Shown here one piece after another: positions 54,513-64,000 of a stretch of 64,000 nucleotides of DNA. Every line of letters begins with the position of its first letter. Positions within the stretch are counted from its first letter, which is position 1. Source of the DNA: Endomychus coccineus. Lineage: Eukaryota; Arthropoda; Insecta; Coleoptera; Endomychidae. The notes beneath the pieces were generated by a model. The model worked only from the letters and a program-made list of their open reading frames with translations. It was not told where the DNA came from and ran no database searches. The DNA lies in assembly GCA_958510875.1 (NCBI GenBank), contig OY294067.1, positions 277,841,242 through 277,905,241 on the forward strand, written 5' to 3'. Both the position numbers and the translations under genes were made by a program.

Positions 54513-55810
54513 ATATTATCAGAAGTAGTTCAGTGTTAGTAATGTAAACGTCACAACACAATCAATAAAAGTCACATTTCACTTATTTTTTAACATTTAC
54601 ATTACAAAATTCCAATGCAGGTTTAACTTTAAACCTGTTTTTTTCAAAACGGCTGCTTTCAGCGACAAATACTAACAACACCTTTTGTATGTAAAATTAA
54701 ATGTAGAGTAAGTCTGTTAAGTCAAAAATTACATACAGTGTGACACAAAAAAGTTATGGTTATTTCAATCCAGATACAACACTGTATGTGGCGCAATCTA
54801 ACATTAAACAAAAAATCAAGTGAATATTTGTGTTTCTCATCATTAATTCTCCCAGTATCTCGAATTTCGTCAAATTGCCATATTATTGACAAAAATATAA
54901 TCAAAAAATGAGATAATTTTGTTTTTTTGAACAAATATTTATCCTTTAAAGCTTGTACAAGTGAGTAAACACTGTATAATATGAATTAACATTTTTTGAT
55001 GTTCTGTCAAATCTCTTCCAGCTCAATTAAAATTTTGTCAATCATTCAAAGCCCAATATATTATTATACAAATGTAAATTTGTACAAATTCAATTTATTA
55101 TTAATTCATAGGTAGTTAAACTGAAACTTCAGAATTATATAATTGAAAAATTGTTTAAACTTGATTATATTTGAACCGGCGCCTTCGCCATTCTGCAACA
55201 CGAACATAAAGACAGCCATAGACTTCCAATATTTATGGGAGTATACGCCACTAGGTCAGTAAGTTTATGACTTCTGGTTGGTAAACGAGGAATCGACTCT
55301 GATTTGTTTATAGTTTGTGGCCATAAAACTTTCGAACAGCAGAAATAGAAAAACTAAGGTTTCATCTCCAATTCCCAAAGGAATATTACTAATATTAGTC
55401 AAAACTAGTTGAACTTCACCGGGAATTTTTATTAAAAATCACCACCCTAACATAACAAATTGATATTAAATGAAAATTATTACGACTATTGATTCGTTAT
55501 ACTTATCGATTGTGTATGGTGGGAGGATATTTCACTTTGCTTTAGTACAATTTCCTACATAAAGACTTTGTTTTTACCTCATGAGATAAACCGTCGACCG
55601 AACTGATAACGATTTTATAAATTTTCATAATTTTTTTTTGTTCTAGGTACGTCCAACTCAATAGTATATTCATTCCCAACGAAGGTAAATATTAGAATAA
55701 ATACTATATTTGTATGTAACAATCGAGATATAAATGAATATATGAATACATTCATTTATTTCTTGTTGGCTTTTACCAGATAAGAATGATAAGGTCTCTA
55801 TAGTATAGCT
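54513..55810. other. No gene recognised
   Basis: No known motif on either strand. Confidence 0.4.
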
Positions 55811-56520
55811 TATGATATATAAATTCTCAGGAAATAGGTCACACATATACTTCGTCTTTACGTAGGTTTCGGTCTCACGACCATTATCCCAAGACGTATC
55901 AATGTCTAAAACGGGATTTCCTAAAACTAATTGTATTAAGCGCAAAGCGTCCTTATTACACTGATTTCAATTAAAAATGCCCACGTCGCCGAAACGAACA
56001 GAAACAAATTGTAACACATTAATGTTTTGTAAGTATAGGAATCAAGAATCCAGTGGTGTATGATTCACAGACTTGGAGTAACGTTTTATGTGAATCATCT
56101 CTAGAATAGATCTTTTATAATAATTGGTTTCTTGAGTTGTACTATTAGCATTTTTGTAATAGGATTGATGGTTGTAATGAAAATATTTAATTTAATTTAA
56201 TTTGAAAAATATTTACCAATACCTTTCGTAGGTTTATGCGCAACATTTATATCAAACATTTCCTAATTTTCTCTGAGGTCTCCGGAATGTATGGTAAGGT
56301 TATACAATTATCTGTATTACCGTTAATGTTATTTATATATGACGTTCCATTATAGATTTTGTTTATTCTTTCTTTAATGATGGAGTTGAAAAATGTTTTT
56401 GGGTAGTCATTCATTTCCAGTGTATTACGAACAATTTCCAAATTTTTGGGACGCCCTCTGGGCGGAACAATTTAACAGCACGATCTGTATGGCTGTACTG
56501 ATAATGTAGGGTCAGATTTT
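55811..56520 (-). mobile_element. PLE family A fragment, copy A6
   Basis: In element direction: coding remnants (56,500-56,050, with IVRNTLEMNDYPKTFF, KERINKIYNGTSYINN and YIPETSEKIRKCL), a non-coding part and a decayed hammerhead, then cctgagaatttatatatc at the outer end. A deletion near 56,190 removed most of the GIY-YIG region. Confidence 0.8.
55854..55895 (-). ncRNA. Hammerhead remnant, PLE family A, copy A6
   Basis: Stem I, stem II and GAAA remain, but the core reads GGGATAA where CTGATGA is expected. Inactive by expectation. Confidence 0.6.
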
Positions 56521-58700
56521 GTTTTCGTAGTCAACTCTATGCCTAGATCGATCAGTAACATCACAAACTAATAGTTCTAGATAGATGTTTCGTCTTTTTT
56601 CATAGTACTCATTAGTAGAAAGAGAAAGTCTGTAATGTTACTGAACGATGGTCTATCGAAGGTATCCATAACAGACCAAATTATTCAACGCCATCTATAA
56701 GTAGACGTCTCACTAAGAAATCAAACTATGTACCACATAAACTAATAGGTTTCGCGAACTCTGAAAGTTACAGGGATCTATACTAGAGAGACCTTATTAA
56801 TATAGATGTATTATAGGGTTACATAGTCTCAAATTTGTAGATGTGACAAACAATAACATTAAGCAGTCTATCAATAATTCAACAGCAATACTAACAAATG
56901 TACCCGAACATCACATCAATAATTACCTGATCTGTAGATCACTAACTTCCTCGCCTTCTTTTTGAGAGGACAATTCTTCACTTTCTGACCCTTTTGCTAG
57001 TTAAATGTATGATTGGAGTGAATATATATTCACTAGCTATCTCAATAACCAGCATGACAAATTGAAGTTAAACAGTCTCTTTGTCATGCTATTACAAACT
57101 CATTCAAATTGACAACGAATATGTTTCACAACTCAATGTTTTATACTCTATGCAATATTGCCTTCATCGTTGAATAATAATGTATTATTCAACGAGCATA
57201 TTACGAGCCGCAGGCGAGTGTCGTAAATCATCGAAGTGAATAATAGCCATAATATGCAAGTAGAATACTATACTTTGTCCACGACCCATAAATAATACTT
57301 TGATACTAATAAACTTTGCTGTTGAAACAAGTCGAACCAATAAATTCGATACGTTTTTATCATGTTTGTCATATTGATTTGTGAATAATGATTTCATTAT
57401 TCACTAGTGATTAATGAATATCATTATGCTTGAGGAAACACATGCATTATCCACATTTTATACAATAGTCATGGACAAAGGAATTAATTATCAACCTTTG
57501 TTTCATGATACCACAGAGTAATTGATTCTATGTAGCCTTATTATAAAGTTCGATTACGTTATTTTTACCTCCCTCACTATACGTTGTATATAGTGTAAGG
57601 GAAGCATTGTAAGCGGCCCAAAAAAATTTTCCGAATTTTCGAGGATATGTCCGTTTTGATTGTTGCTGAATCGATCTACACTTGATTTGACATGATGTCG
57701 GTGTGTGTACGATTGCGCCGTTCCTATTGGTCCTATGGATTTGAAATTTTGCAGATCACTTTTAAAGTGGTGAAAATAAGAATTTATTGTTTTTGGAGCG
57801 ATATCCTTGTTTGGAGTGGTATTGCGACATTCATCTTAATCTTTCCAAATGGAATTCTGGTATTTCATTCAACCATAAGAAGAACTGTATTTTTCTGGTT
57901 ATAAATATATATCATACGTATATATTTAACATGCAGATGTGTCTGAAATTCGCGTTTTAAGATTCAAGTGACGTCTTCGATGTTGAATGCTTTGTTGAAT
58001 AAATGAATGAGTTTGGCGATAAGATCTTCATCTTCCGAAATATATTTCGAAGTTCAGTAAACATATATTCATAATTTGAATCCTTTTATTGTATGTTGTA
58101 TATTATTTGTAGAAGGGTTTTTACGATGACTTCAAATGGAAGTAGGCTGCTTCTTACAGTTATAAATTTGAAACTACAGAATGTAAAAGGGGTCCAACTT
58201 CGCTTCTCTATAGATATGTCGGCAATTCAACGTTGAGTGCTTATTGGTGTGACACGCCGTTGAATAAATTGTGAGAGTTATTGTCGACGGCAGCGAACCG
58301 AAGAATTATGATAGCTGAAAATTCGTCGGAATGAAAACTCCAAGTCAGTCCTCTTCTTCAAATGTTCGACCAAGGCCTGGATATATTTTTTGATCTTATA
58401 CACGAGTAATTTAGGATTTTAATGTTGGGATGAGTAGAAAGATGTGACTGCGGAAGACTAGCTAAAGTTCGAAGATGTGCAACAACCATTCGTCCAGTAT
58501 CTTATAAAATTTTGTATGCAAAGTGTTACAAGAGATATATTGACTGATATTCCAGTATGTCTATACGCAGAATATATTTTGAAACATTGTAACGTTAAAA
58601 TTATCTCAAAAACAAGCTACTGACATTCCGTGATACTAACCCCATCAAGACCTGAATATGGAAACTGTCATTAATAACATCAAGAAGTTTGCCAATAGCT
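56521..58700. other. No gene recognised; one hairpin
   Basis: A short inverted repeat (tccctcactata, then tatagtgtaaggga) lies at 57,571-57,602, followed by a phrase (cctattggtcctatggattt) that looks like an interspersed repeat. The rest is unassigned. Confidence 0.35.
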
Positions 58701-59218
58701 GTGGATGAAAAAGGTTCCATCAATATTTCAGCTCCAATACCAAACTGGGCTGAAAACACAAGAAAATAAATAATATATCTATAATGAAATTAAATATAGA
58801 ATTCAATACTATTGTATGTTCGGCTACCGCTGATTTTTCACCATTATTTTTCTTTATATGGGCAAAATGTTCCTTGTAATGAGTTGAAACGTTCCTTCTA
58901 GTTTGACCCACATAGCATTATGAACAGGATTCACAATTGATTTTGTAAATCCCGGATTTGTCGAAATCGGAAACTGTATCAAAGGCGTTGCGTGAACGGT
59001 GTTTTAGCTTGTTCTCACATCTATAAACGGGTTGTATTGCAAATGTAGAAAACAAACTATGGAATTTATTAATTACTGAAGAATGATAAGTGAAAAATTT
59101 GAAGGTAATGGCTGTAATTTGGTTAGTTGACTACGTTCCAATTTCCTTTTTTGCTTAGGAACTAAATTATTGATCAAAGATTTATGGTAACCATTATTCA
59201 ATGCAATTTGGGGAGGGC
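58700..59218 (-). mobile_element. PLE family B coding fragment
   Basis: Minus strand: an RT-thumb remnant (59,200-59,100, NNGYHKSLINNLVPKQKRKLE), then NAFDTVSDFDKSGIYKINCES, CYVGQTRRNVSTHYKEHF and SAVAEH, the GIY-YIG module. A stop replaces the residue before CYVG. It joins head to head with a plus-strand family B terminus at 59,219. Confidence 0.82.
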
Positions 59219-59418
59219 AACCGATTGTTTATAATATTATCCCCAAATAGTATTCAAACAGGCACATTTTGTTTTATAATTTAGTTTACTCTGATGATGA
59301 CTACTTGGTAGTCGAAAGGTCCTCAGTACTTTAATAGTATTTTTACTGCATAAGGGTGATTTCTTATCAATAGTGTTATAATATATACACAGTGTGAACT
59401 CTGTGAACTTTTCTAGTA
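59219..59418 (+). mobile_element. PLE family B terminal fragment, copy B3
   Basis: Plus-strand 3' end: ccaaatagtattcaaacagg, hammerhead, gcataagggtgatttcttatc and cacagtgtgaactctgtgaac. Interrupted at 59,418 by the MITE below. Confidence 0.8.
59287..59328 (+). ncRNA. Hammerhead ribozyme, PLE family B, copy B3, intact
   Basis: As B1, except that stem II is GACTAC with GTAGTC: a G-C pair has become A-U on both strands at once. Core, stem I and stem III are unchanged. Confidence 0.83.
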
Positions 59419-60180
59419 CCGGGATATCAAAAATTATCTTGGTCAAGGGTGGTTGTGGAATCTAAAACGTGTGTCTTATTTTACGTTTGAAATAATTATG
59501 TCACTGTCACACTGACATCATCAATAACCTACAAATTTCATACCTATTTATTTCAGTTGTAAAACAATAATGAACTACAAATTATGAAATGATTATGTGA
59601 ACTTTGAACCTTTTCAGAGGTCGTGATAGCCACAATCCGGGTCAAAAACTGGTTTGAAATAGTTAATATTACGTAAATTTAGTATCGGACCCTCAGATCA
59701 CAGCTACGCGCGTCTAACGTGCGACGTACCAAAGGGAATTTTCTCGCGACTAAAATATACACGAAACGGGTAAAAGTTAGCGGCCCATAGCCAAAAATAC
59801 TTTATTACAACTAGCGCCAGTCGCACGGGGCAAGAAACGGCCCCAAATTAACAAGACCGAGGTAAAATGTATAAACTCTAACGCGCAGCGAGCTCCTCGA
59901 GGCATATGTCAAAATGATTTCGTTCGTAGCTAATTACATTACGTCTGGCGTTCATGCAATTAGGTTTTTAGATAATTCGAACCGTCTAATTTCGATAGGC
60001 CACGTGAAAATCCCGGAGTCCAAAGCGCTAAAGAGTGCTACAATATTCGTATAAAATTTCGAAATTTCGCACTTTTAGAAACTTCAAATTATTTATGACT
60101 TAATTATTTCAAACGTGAAGTAAGACACACGTTTTAGATTCCACAACCACCCTTGACCAAGATAATTTTTGATATCCCGG
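59419..60180. mobile_element. 762-bp MITE with about 80-bp inverted ends
   Basis: Ends ccgggatatcaaaaattatc, then ttggtcaagggtggttgtgg and so on to tttgaaataatta are inverted copies with two or three mismatches over about 80 bp. TA flanks both ends (59,417-59,418 and 60,181-60,182). The interior is more GC-rich than its surroundings and has no open frame of note. Confidence 0.9.
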
Positions 60181-60199
60181 TATATTAGTGGGGATGAAT

Positions 60200-60765
60200 T
60201 CCCGGTCAGGTGATTTCAACCAATTTATTGAATTAAAAATAAAAATTTCGTGTTTAAAAGTAGATTTACGTTCCCTTAAAGACTGTCAAATAACGTTTTC
60301 CAAAATTCATTCAAATATGTTCGTCTAAAATAGATAAAATCATTTTCTCTGCAAAACAAAGATGGTTAAAATCAGAAATTAGTAACAAATATCATAAACT
60401 AGATCATTTACAACTTTTGGCTTATAACTTACATTTAAAATTATCTTTTGAAACAACATCATACGAATTCGAGTCCTTTTATTCTAAATTATTAAACAGT
60501 TTCGGCAAAAACCAGTAGAAAAGTTAAATCAATTAATCATAAATTTCAACAATTGCAACCAAAAACTCCTGGAGAAGTAACTAAGAATATAAACACTATC
60601 CTAAAGAAATATAATGGTGAAAAATCAGTGGTAGCCGAACATATTTTGAATACAGGTCACACCATTTCTCAAGAAAGTTTATCACTTCTGAAACGCAGTA
60701 CTAATATCTAGGTAATTTAGAAAGAATCGAAATGTATAAACGAAAAATCCATTAATGTTTTTCGG
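60200..60765 (+). mobile_element. PLE family B, internally deleted copy
   Basis: The plus strand holds N-terminal coding remnants (KSEISNKYHKLDHLQLLAYN, LKLSFETTSYEFESF) joined directly to the end of the GIY-YIG domain (YNGEKSVVAEHILNTGHTI) at about 60,612. The whole RT and most of the nuclease are deleted. It is the only copy here showing the family B N-terminal region. Confidence 0.72.
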
Positions 60766-60944
60766 GGCTGTAGCACCGGGCGCGGGCTGTGACAATTTTC
60801 GGGGCACTAGACTACTGCGTGTCGATGATTTGACGGTGTTTCAACAAATTTCCGAAAGTTAATGATCTATAACAAAGAAATGATTATTAATTCATTGGAA
60901 AGAGATATTTCTCTAGCGGGATGACGGAAAACGGAATATTTTTT
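60766..60944. other. Spacer
   Basis: Nothing recognised; a small GC-rich patch (gggctgtagcaccgggcgcggg) lies at 60,764-60,787. Confidence 0.4.
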
Positions 60945-61258
60945 CTATTCTTTGACTACACGAAAAGAAAATCTATAATGTTCGATGTAACCCAGTAGTG
61001 GAATGTTTGGAGAGGAGATAGGCTTTCGATTTTTTTCAAAGGTTTGGAGGTTATAGGCATAGGGAAAGACTTCACTAAGCAAAGAGTTTCCCCGTGCGAT
61101 TGAAGGATGAAGTCTGGTAGAAAGAAGTTCGGCAGGTCTGGAGCTTGACAATGAAGGGATGAGCTTGAGGTCGTCTAGTCTTCCAATCTGGAATCTCTGG
61201 TAGTGGAACAACAGACGAGGTTTTTGAAGAACCTGGGTGATACTGGGTGATATTTCTG
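60945..61258 (-). pseudogene. LINE 3' end (same family as 14.9-15.5 kb)
   Basis: Minus strand: ITQYHPGSSKTS, RPQAHPFIVKLQTCRTSFYQ, LPSEVFPYAYNLQTFEKN and the cgtgtagtcaaag tail. It joins another LINE at about 61,258 in the same orientation. Confidence 0.65.
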
Positions 61259-61712
61259 CGGTGTATGTTATTGTCGATCTTATCACATATCTTTAATTTA
61301 CTTTTGGTACTTAGTTTGCTTTTCTTGATGCGAAGCGGATATAGGTGCCCCCGATTTGCCTTTTTCTTTATGTTCTTTAGGTGGGGAATGAAAGTTAGCT
61401 TTCTGTCTAGCATTACTCCCAAGTATTCTACTTCTTTCACTCAAGGTATCTTTTATCTGTTTATCTCAATATCTTTTGTCGGTTTGTATTTAATGTCTCT
61501 CTTTGAGAACGTTATCGCTTTTTGTGGCGTTCACTTCTATTCGCCATCTGTTGAACCACTGTTTGAGGTCGCTAATGTAGCTTTGAAGCCTTGATTTTAC
61601 GCATTTTATTTGAATGTGTTGGCGGCATAAGGTGCCTATGTCGTCTGCCTATTGCGCAAATTCTACTTCTATTGTCTTGGGTATATCTGCCGTATACAAG
61701 TTATAGATAACT
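61259..61712 (-). pseudogene. Jockey-type LINE, RT C-terminal fragment
   Basis: Minus strand: YTADIPKTIEVEFAQ*ADDI (LYTSDIP/ADDI block), WFNRWRIEVNATKS and VEYLGVMLDRKLTFIPHLKN. This is the active-site to thumb region of a Jockey-clade reverse transcriptase. Two stops; both ends abut other LINEs. Confidence 0.7.
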
Positions 61713-62440
61713 GGTGCGAGGATGTATGTTACAATGGATCTCACTATGGTGGTGTACACCCAGTGCACCATCCGTGGTGTGTATCCCCAGGTTGTTCCGA
61801 CTTTATTAGTTGTTTTCTCCAGATGCTTCCCAAAGGTCAGTCTTTTATCTAGGCTCACCCCAAGGTGTCCGACATCTGTATGTTTTCTCCATAAAAAACA
61901 AAGTCTTGTATGTTACCGATGTCCTATGTCCTTTTGAAGGGTATAATGATAATAATAATAATTATTATTTTCGAGGAATTCACTTTGAGTCCTTCCTTGT
62001 TGCACCATTTTTCCACGGTGTTCAGTGCTCGCTGCATCAGTGACGCTATTGTTCTCCCGAGCCAACCTTGTACTATAATGACGATATCATCCGAATATTG
62101 GATTACGCACAATCCTTCACTCTCAATGAGTATTAGGAGTTCGTCCAACACCAGACTCCACTGCAGAGGTACACCTCCCTGCGGACATCCACTAGCGACC
62201 CGCACCTCCTTCTCAACCTCATTGAGAGTTCCCATCGGAGCATGTTGTGGATCCATCTGCACAGCAGACTCCCCATCCCTCGCTTTCGCGTTGTTCGGGC
62301 AATTGATATCGAGAGCTTCTATGTCTAAAAAGCTGGGTAGCGCAATTTTTTTGCAGTCAGTTCCTCTGCTTACTGTACTAGCTCGTATACCATCATTTCG
62401 CAGAATTTTCCAGTTTAGTAGGCACACTGGTTACGATGTA
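61713..62440 (-). pseudogene. R1/Loa-type LINE, RT palm fragment
   Basis: A 167-codon minus frame has VASGCPQGGVPLQWSLVLDE (QGG..SPxLW block, altered), IQYSDDIVII (YADD-type active site), NTVEKWCNKEGLKVNSSK, then an in-frame ATT microsatellite read as a run of isoleucines (61,945-61,970). A second frame (61,858-61,713) continues VSLDKRLTFGKHLEKTTNKV, GYTPRMVHWVYTTIVRSIVT. It then joins the Jockey fragment. Confidence 0.75.
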
Positions 62441-62819
62441 GGTGGTTTCTTATAAGAGTTTCATCATTCATATAACTGTCGATCAGTTGCTCCAGACTGA
62501 TGAAAGATTTTGGTTTTGGTAATGAATAGTCTATTCTATTTTATTTTCATTACTATAAAGTTCCAGTATAGACTCTTCTAAAACACAGATGTTGTGAATT
62601 TGAATAAACTTCCAATACACAGACATATGATACAATTTGACATTCATCTCCACGTCTTCATCTGTTTCTACGGTTTCTACGGGTTAGGGAAGTTGTGATG
62701 TATGGATTATAGTTATGTTACGTTTATTTTCGTATCTACGAAAATGAGGTAATATAATAATTATTCTCAATAAGGGCAATATCAGTATATATCGCGACTA
62801 TATTATTATCCCGAAATAA
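62441..62819. other. No gene seen
   Basis: Nothing recognised. Confidence 0.4.
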
Positions 62820-62995
62820 TAATTAAACAGGCACATTTTAATTTTTAATTCAGTTTACTCTGATGATGGCTACTTGGGAGCCGAAATCTCTCCAGTACTT
62901 TAATAGTATTTCTAGTGGATAATGATGATTATTTCTTATCAATAGTATTATAATATATTCACAGTATGAATTCTTTTATAGTATATAGAATTTAT
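62820..62995 (+). mobile_element. PLE family B terminal fragment, copy B4
   Basis: Plus-strand family B end: aaacaggcacattttaattt, hammerhead remnant, tagtggataatgatgattatttcttatc, cacagtatgaa. No coding part remains. Confidence 0.72.
62856..62897 (+). ncRNA. Hammerhead remnant, PLE family B, copy B4
   Basis: Core CTGATGA and stem I are intact. Stem II has one A-G mismatch and stem III is degraded. Possibly weak. Confidence 0.6.
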
Positions 62996-64000
62996 GATTA
63001 AATAGTGTGAATGTACACATTTCATGGTTTTGCGGGAAATTTATCTAATATTGTTTAATTCAGATTAACACGTTTTCAAAATATATACTTAATGTGGACA
63101 ATGTTCGATTATATTTGATTACCTTTTCGAGATCATTAAGTATGCTATTATATTTTAATGACCCATAACCAATAATACCACGAGCCACATAAAACAGACA
63201 TATGAATTAAAAGCAACATCGAATGTTATTTATTGAACATTTCCTCATTATATATGTGAATAATGTGAACTGTTAGATGATATCTACCGATCTAATGGCA
63301 CTGAGATTGAAGTACTCCCATGTATGCATGAATGCGTTGATACGAGAAGAGTAAATTGCTTAACGCTGTATTCCGTTTTCATGATTAATCCCATCCAATT
63401 ATCCCAGTTAGGGCAGTAAGTACGCCACTAATATTGGCTCATTTGCATAGGTTCGTATTTATACTGAGGATACCCGATGGATTGAATTAAATGGGACCGG
63501 GAATCCAATTTACCGGCGTCCTAAATCGAAGGGTTGACATTTCTTAATGTTTAGTCAATATCTTCATCTAAACCAGTGGTTAGTTAATAAGTCAACATAA
63601 GCCGGGAATCATTTGTTCAAATCGCCAAGAAAATTGTGTTTAAAAATGAATAGAGGCTGCTTCTTTCTTGACTGAGAAACCAAATCAGATTCTGCCAACA
63701 TTATAGAGGCAATGTTGGAGGAGCTCTGAGCGAGCATGGTATTAGGTACACCTCCTCCCTGTGTTGGGTTCTTGTGTGTACAACACCTAGGGTGGTTGGA
63801 TAGTTCGGAGGACACCAAGTTCATCTTCCCAACTCAATCCAGAATCCAGAAGGTTGTTTTGTAGATAGAATGATACATTATGAAAACTCAAACTCACAAT
63901 TCAAAGGATTATTGACATTGAAATCATTGTGGAATGTGATAATGCGTGCCTTTGACGACCTGCTCAATACTTGCAGTGATGCTTGTAGTCAGGGAAAGTA
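62996..64000. other. No gene recognised
   Basis: Ordinary AT-rich DNA with one unsupported 71-codon frame (63,824-63,609, minus). Confidence 0.4.

Noticed and set aside
61247..62455. Plus-strand open frames of up to 181 codons
   Set aside because: The minus strand holds RT motifs (YSDD, QGG, KYLGV-like); the plus frames are shadows, partly hydrophobic by antisense composition.

Overview
The window is AT-rich nuclear DNA from an animal, most likely an insect. The evidence is a spliced exon of calcineurin A with insect-like wording, plus a repeat load typical of insect introns and intergenic DNA: Penelope-like elements (PLEs), Tc1/mariner, hAT and MULE transposons, several LINEs and MITEs. The only recognised host coding sequence is one phase-consistent internal exon of calcineurin A (4137-4340, + strand). 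No further calcineurin exon was found downstream, so much or all of the remaining 60 kb may be a repeat-filled intron. That is inference, because the rest of the gene is not visible.

Layout. 1-770 is C-rich, strand-asymmetric DNA. 775-3240 holds a decayed family C PLE terminus and a minus-strand family A PLE. 4137-4340 is the calcineurin exon. 5440-8880 holds an LTR-like sequence, a 158-bp satellite array of about 15 units and a family B PLE remnant that abuts the array. 10.2-18.2 kb holds a fragment of an uncharacterised repeated gene, another family B PLE, two LINE 3' ends, a dispersed repeat and a MULE transposase pseudogene. 19.1-24.8 kb holds a deleted hAT element with exact 8-bp target duplications, a mariner, and a family C PLE arranged as an inverted dimer. 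25.3-29.5 kb holds a deleted long-TIR Tc1/mariner element, an adjoining MITE and the longest family A PLE. 30.5-37.1 kb holds a fourth PLE family (D), a truncated mariner, a TATA/initiator promoter followed by a 143-bp triplication, and LINE ends. 37.3-40.9 kb is a mariner interrupted by a 2.25-kb long-TIR transposon. 43.8-50.4 kb holds duplications, a second long-TIR transposon, a Loa-like LINE and a family A PLE with inverted terminal copies and an 11-bp target duplication. 50.6-64 kb holds MITEs, a CR1/Jockey-type LINE, further PLE pieces and a run of three truncated LINEs.

The most coherent system is the set of PLEs. All four families carry GIY-YIG endonuclease coding remnants, and each family has terminal sequences that fold as minimal type I hammerhead ribozymes of 42-44 nt. 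Fifteen copies range from an intact core to clearly dead. Stem II shows a compensatory change in family B, and family C has an unusual core substitution shared by both copies. Hammerheads in PLEs are known biology; the family assignments, inverted layouts, target duplications and the link to the 158-bp satellite are read directly here.

Almost every open frame is a transposon relic with stops or frameshifts. No complete host gene, rRNA, CRISPR array or bacterial-type operon was seen.
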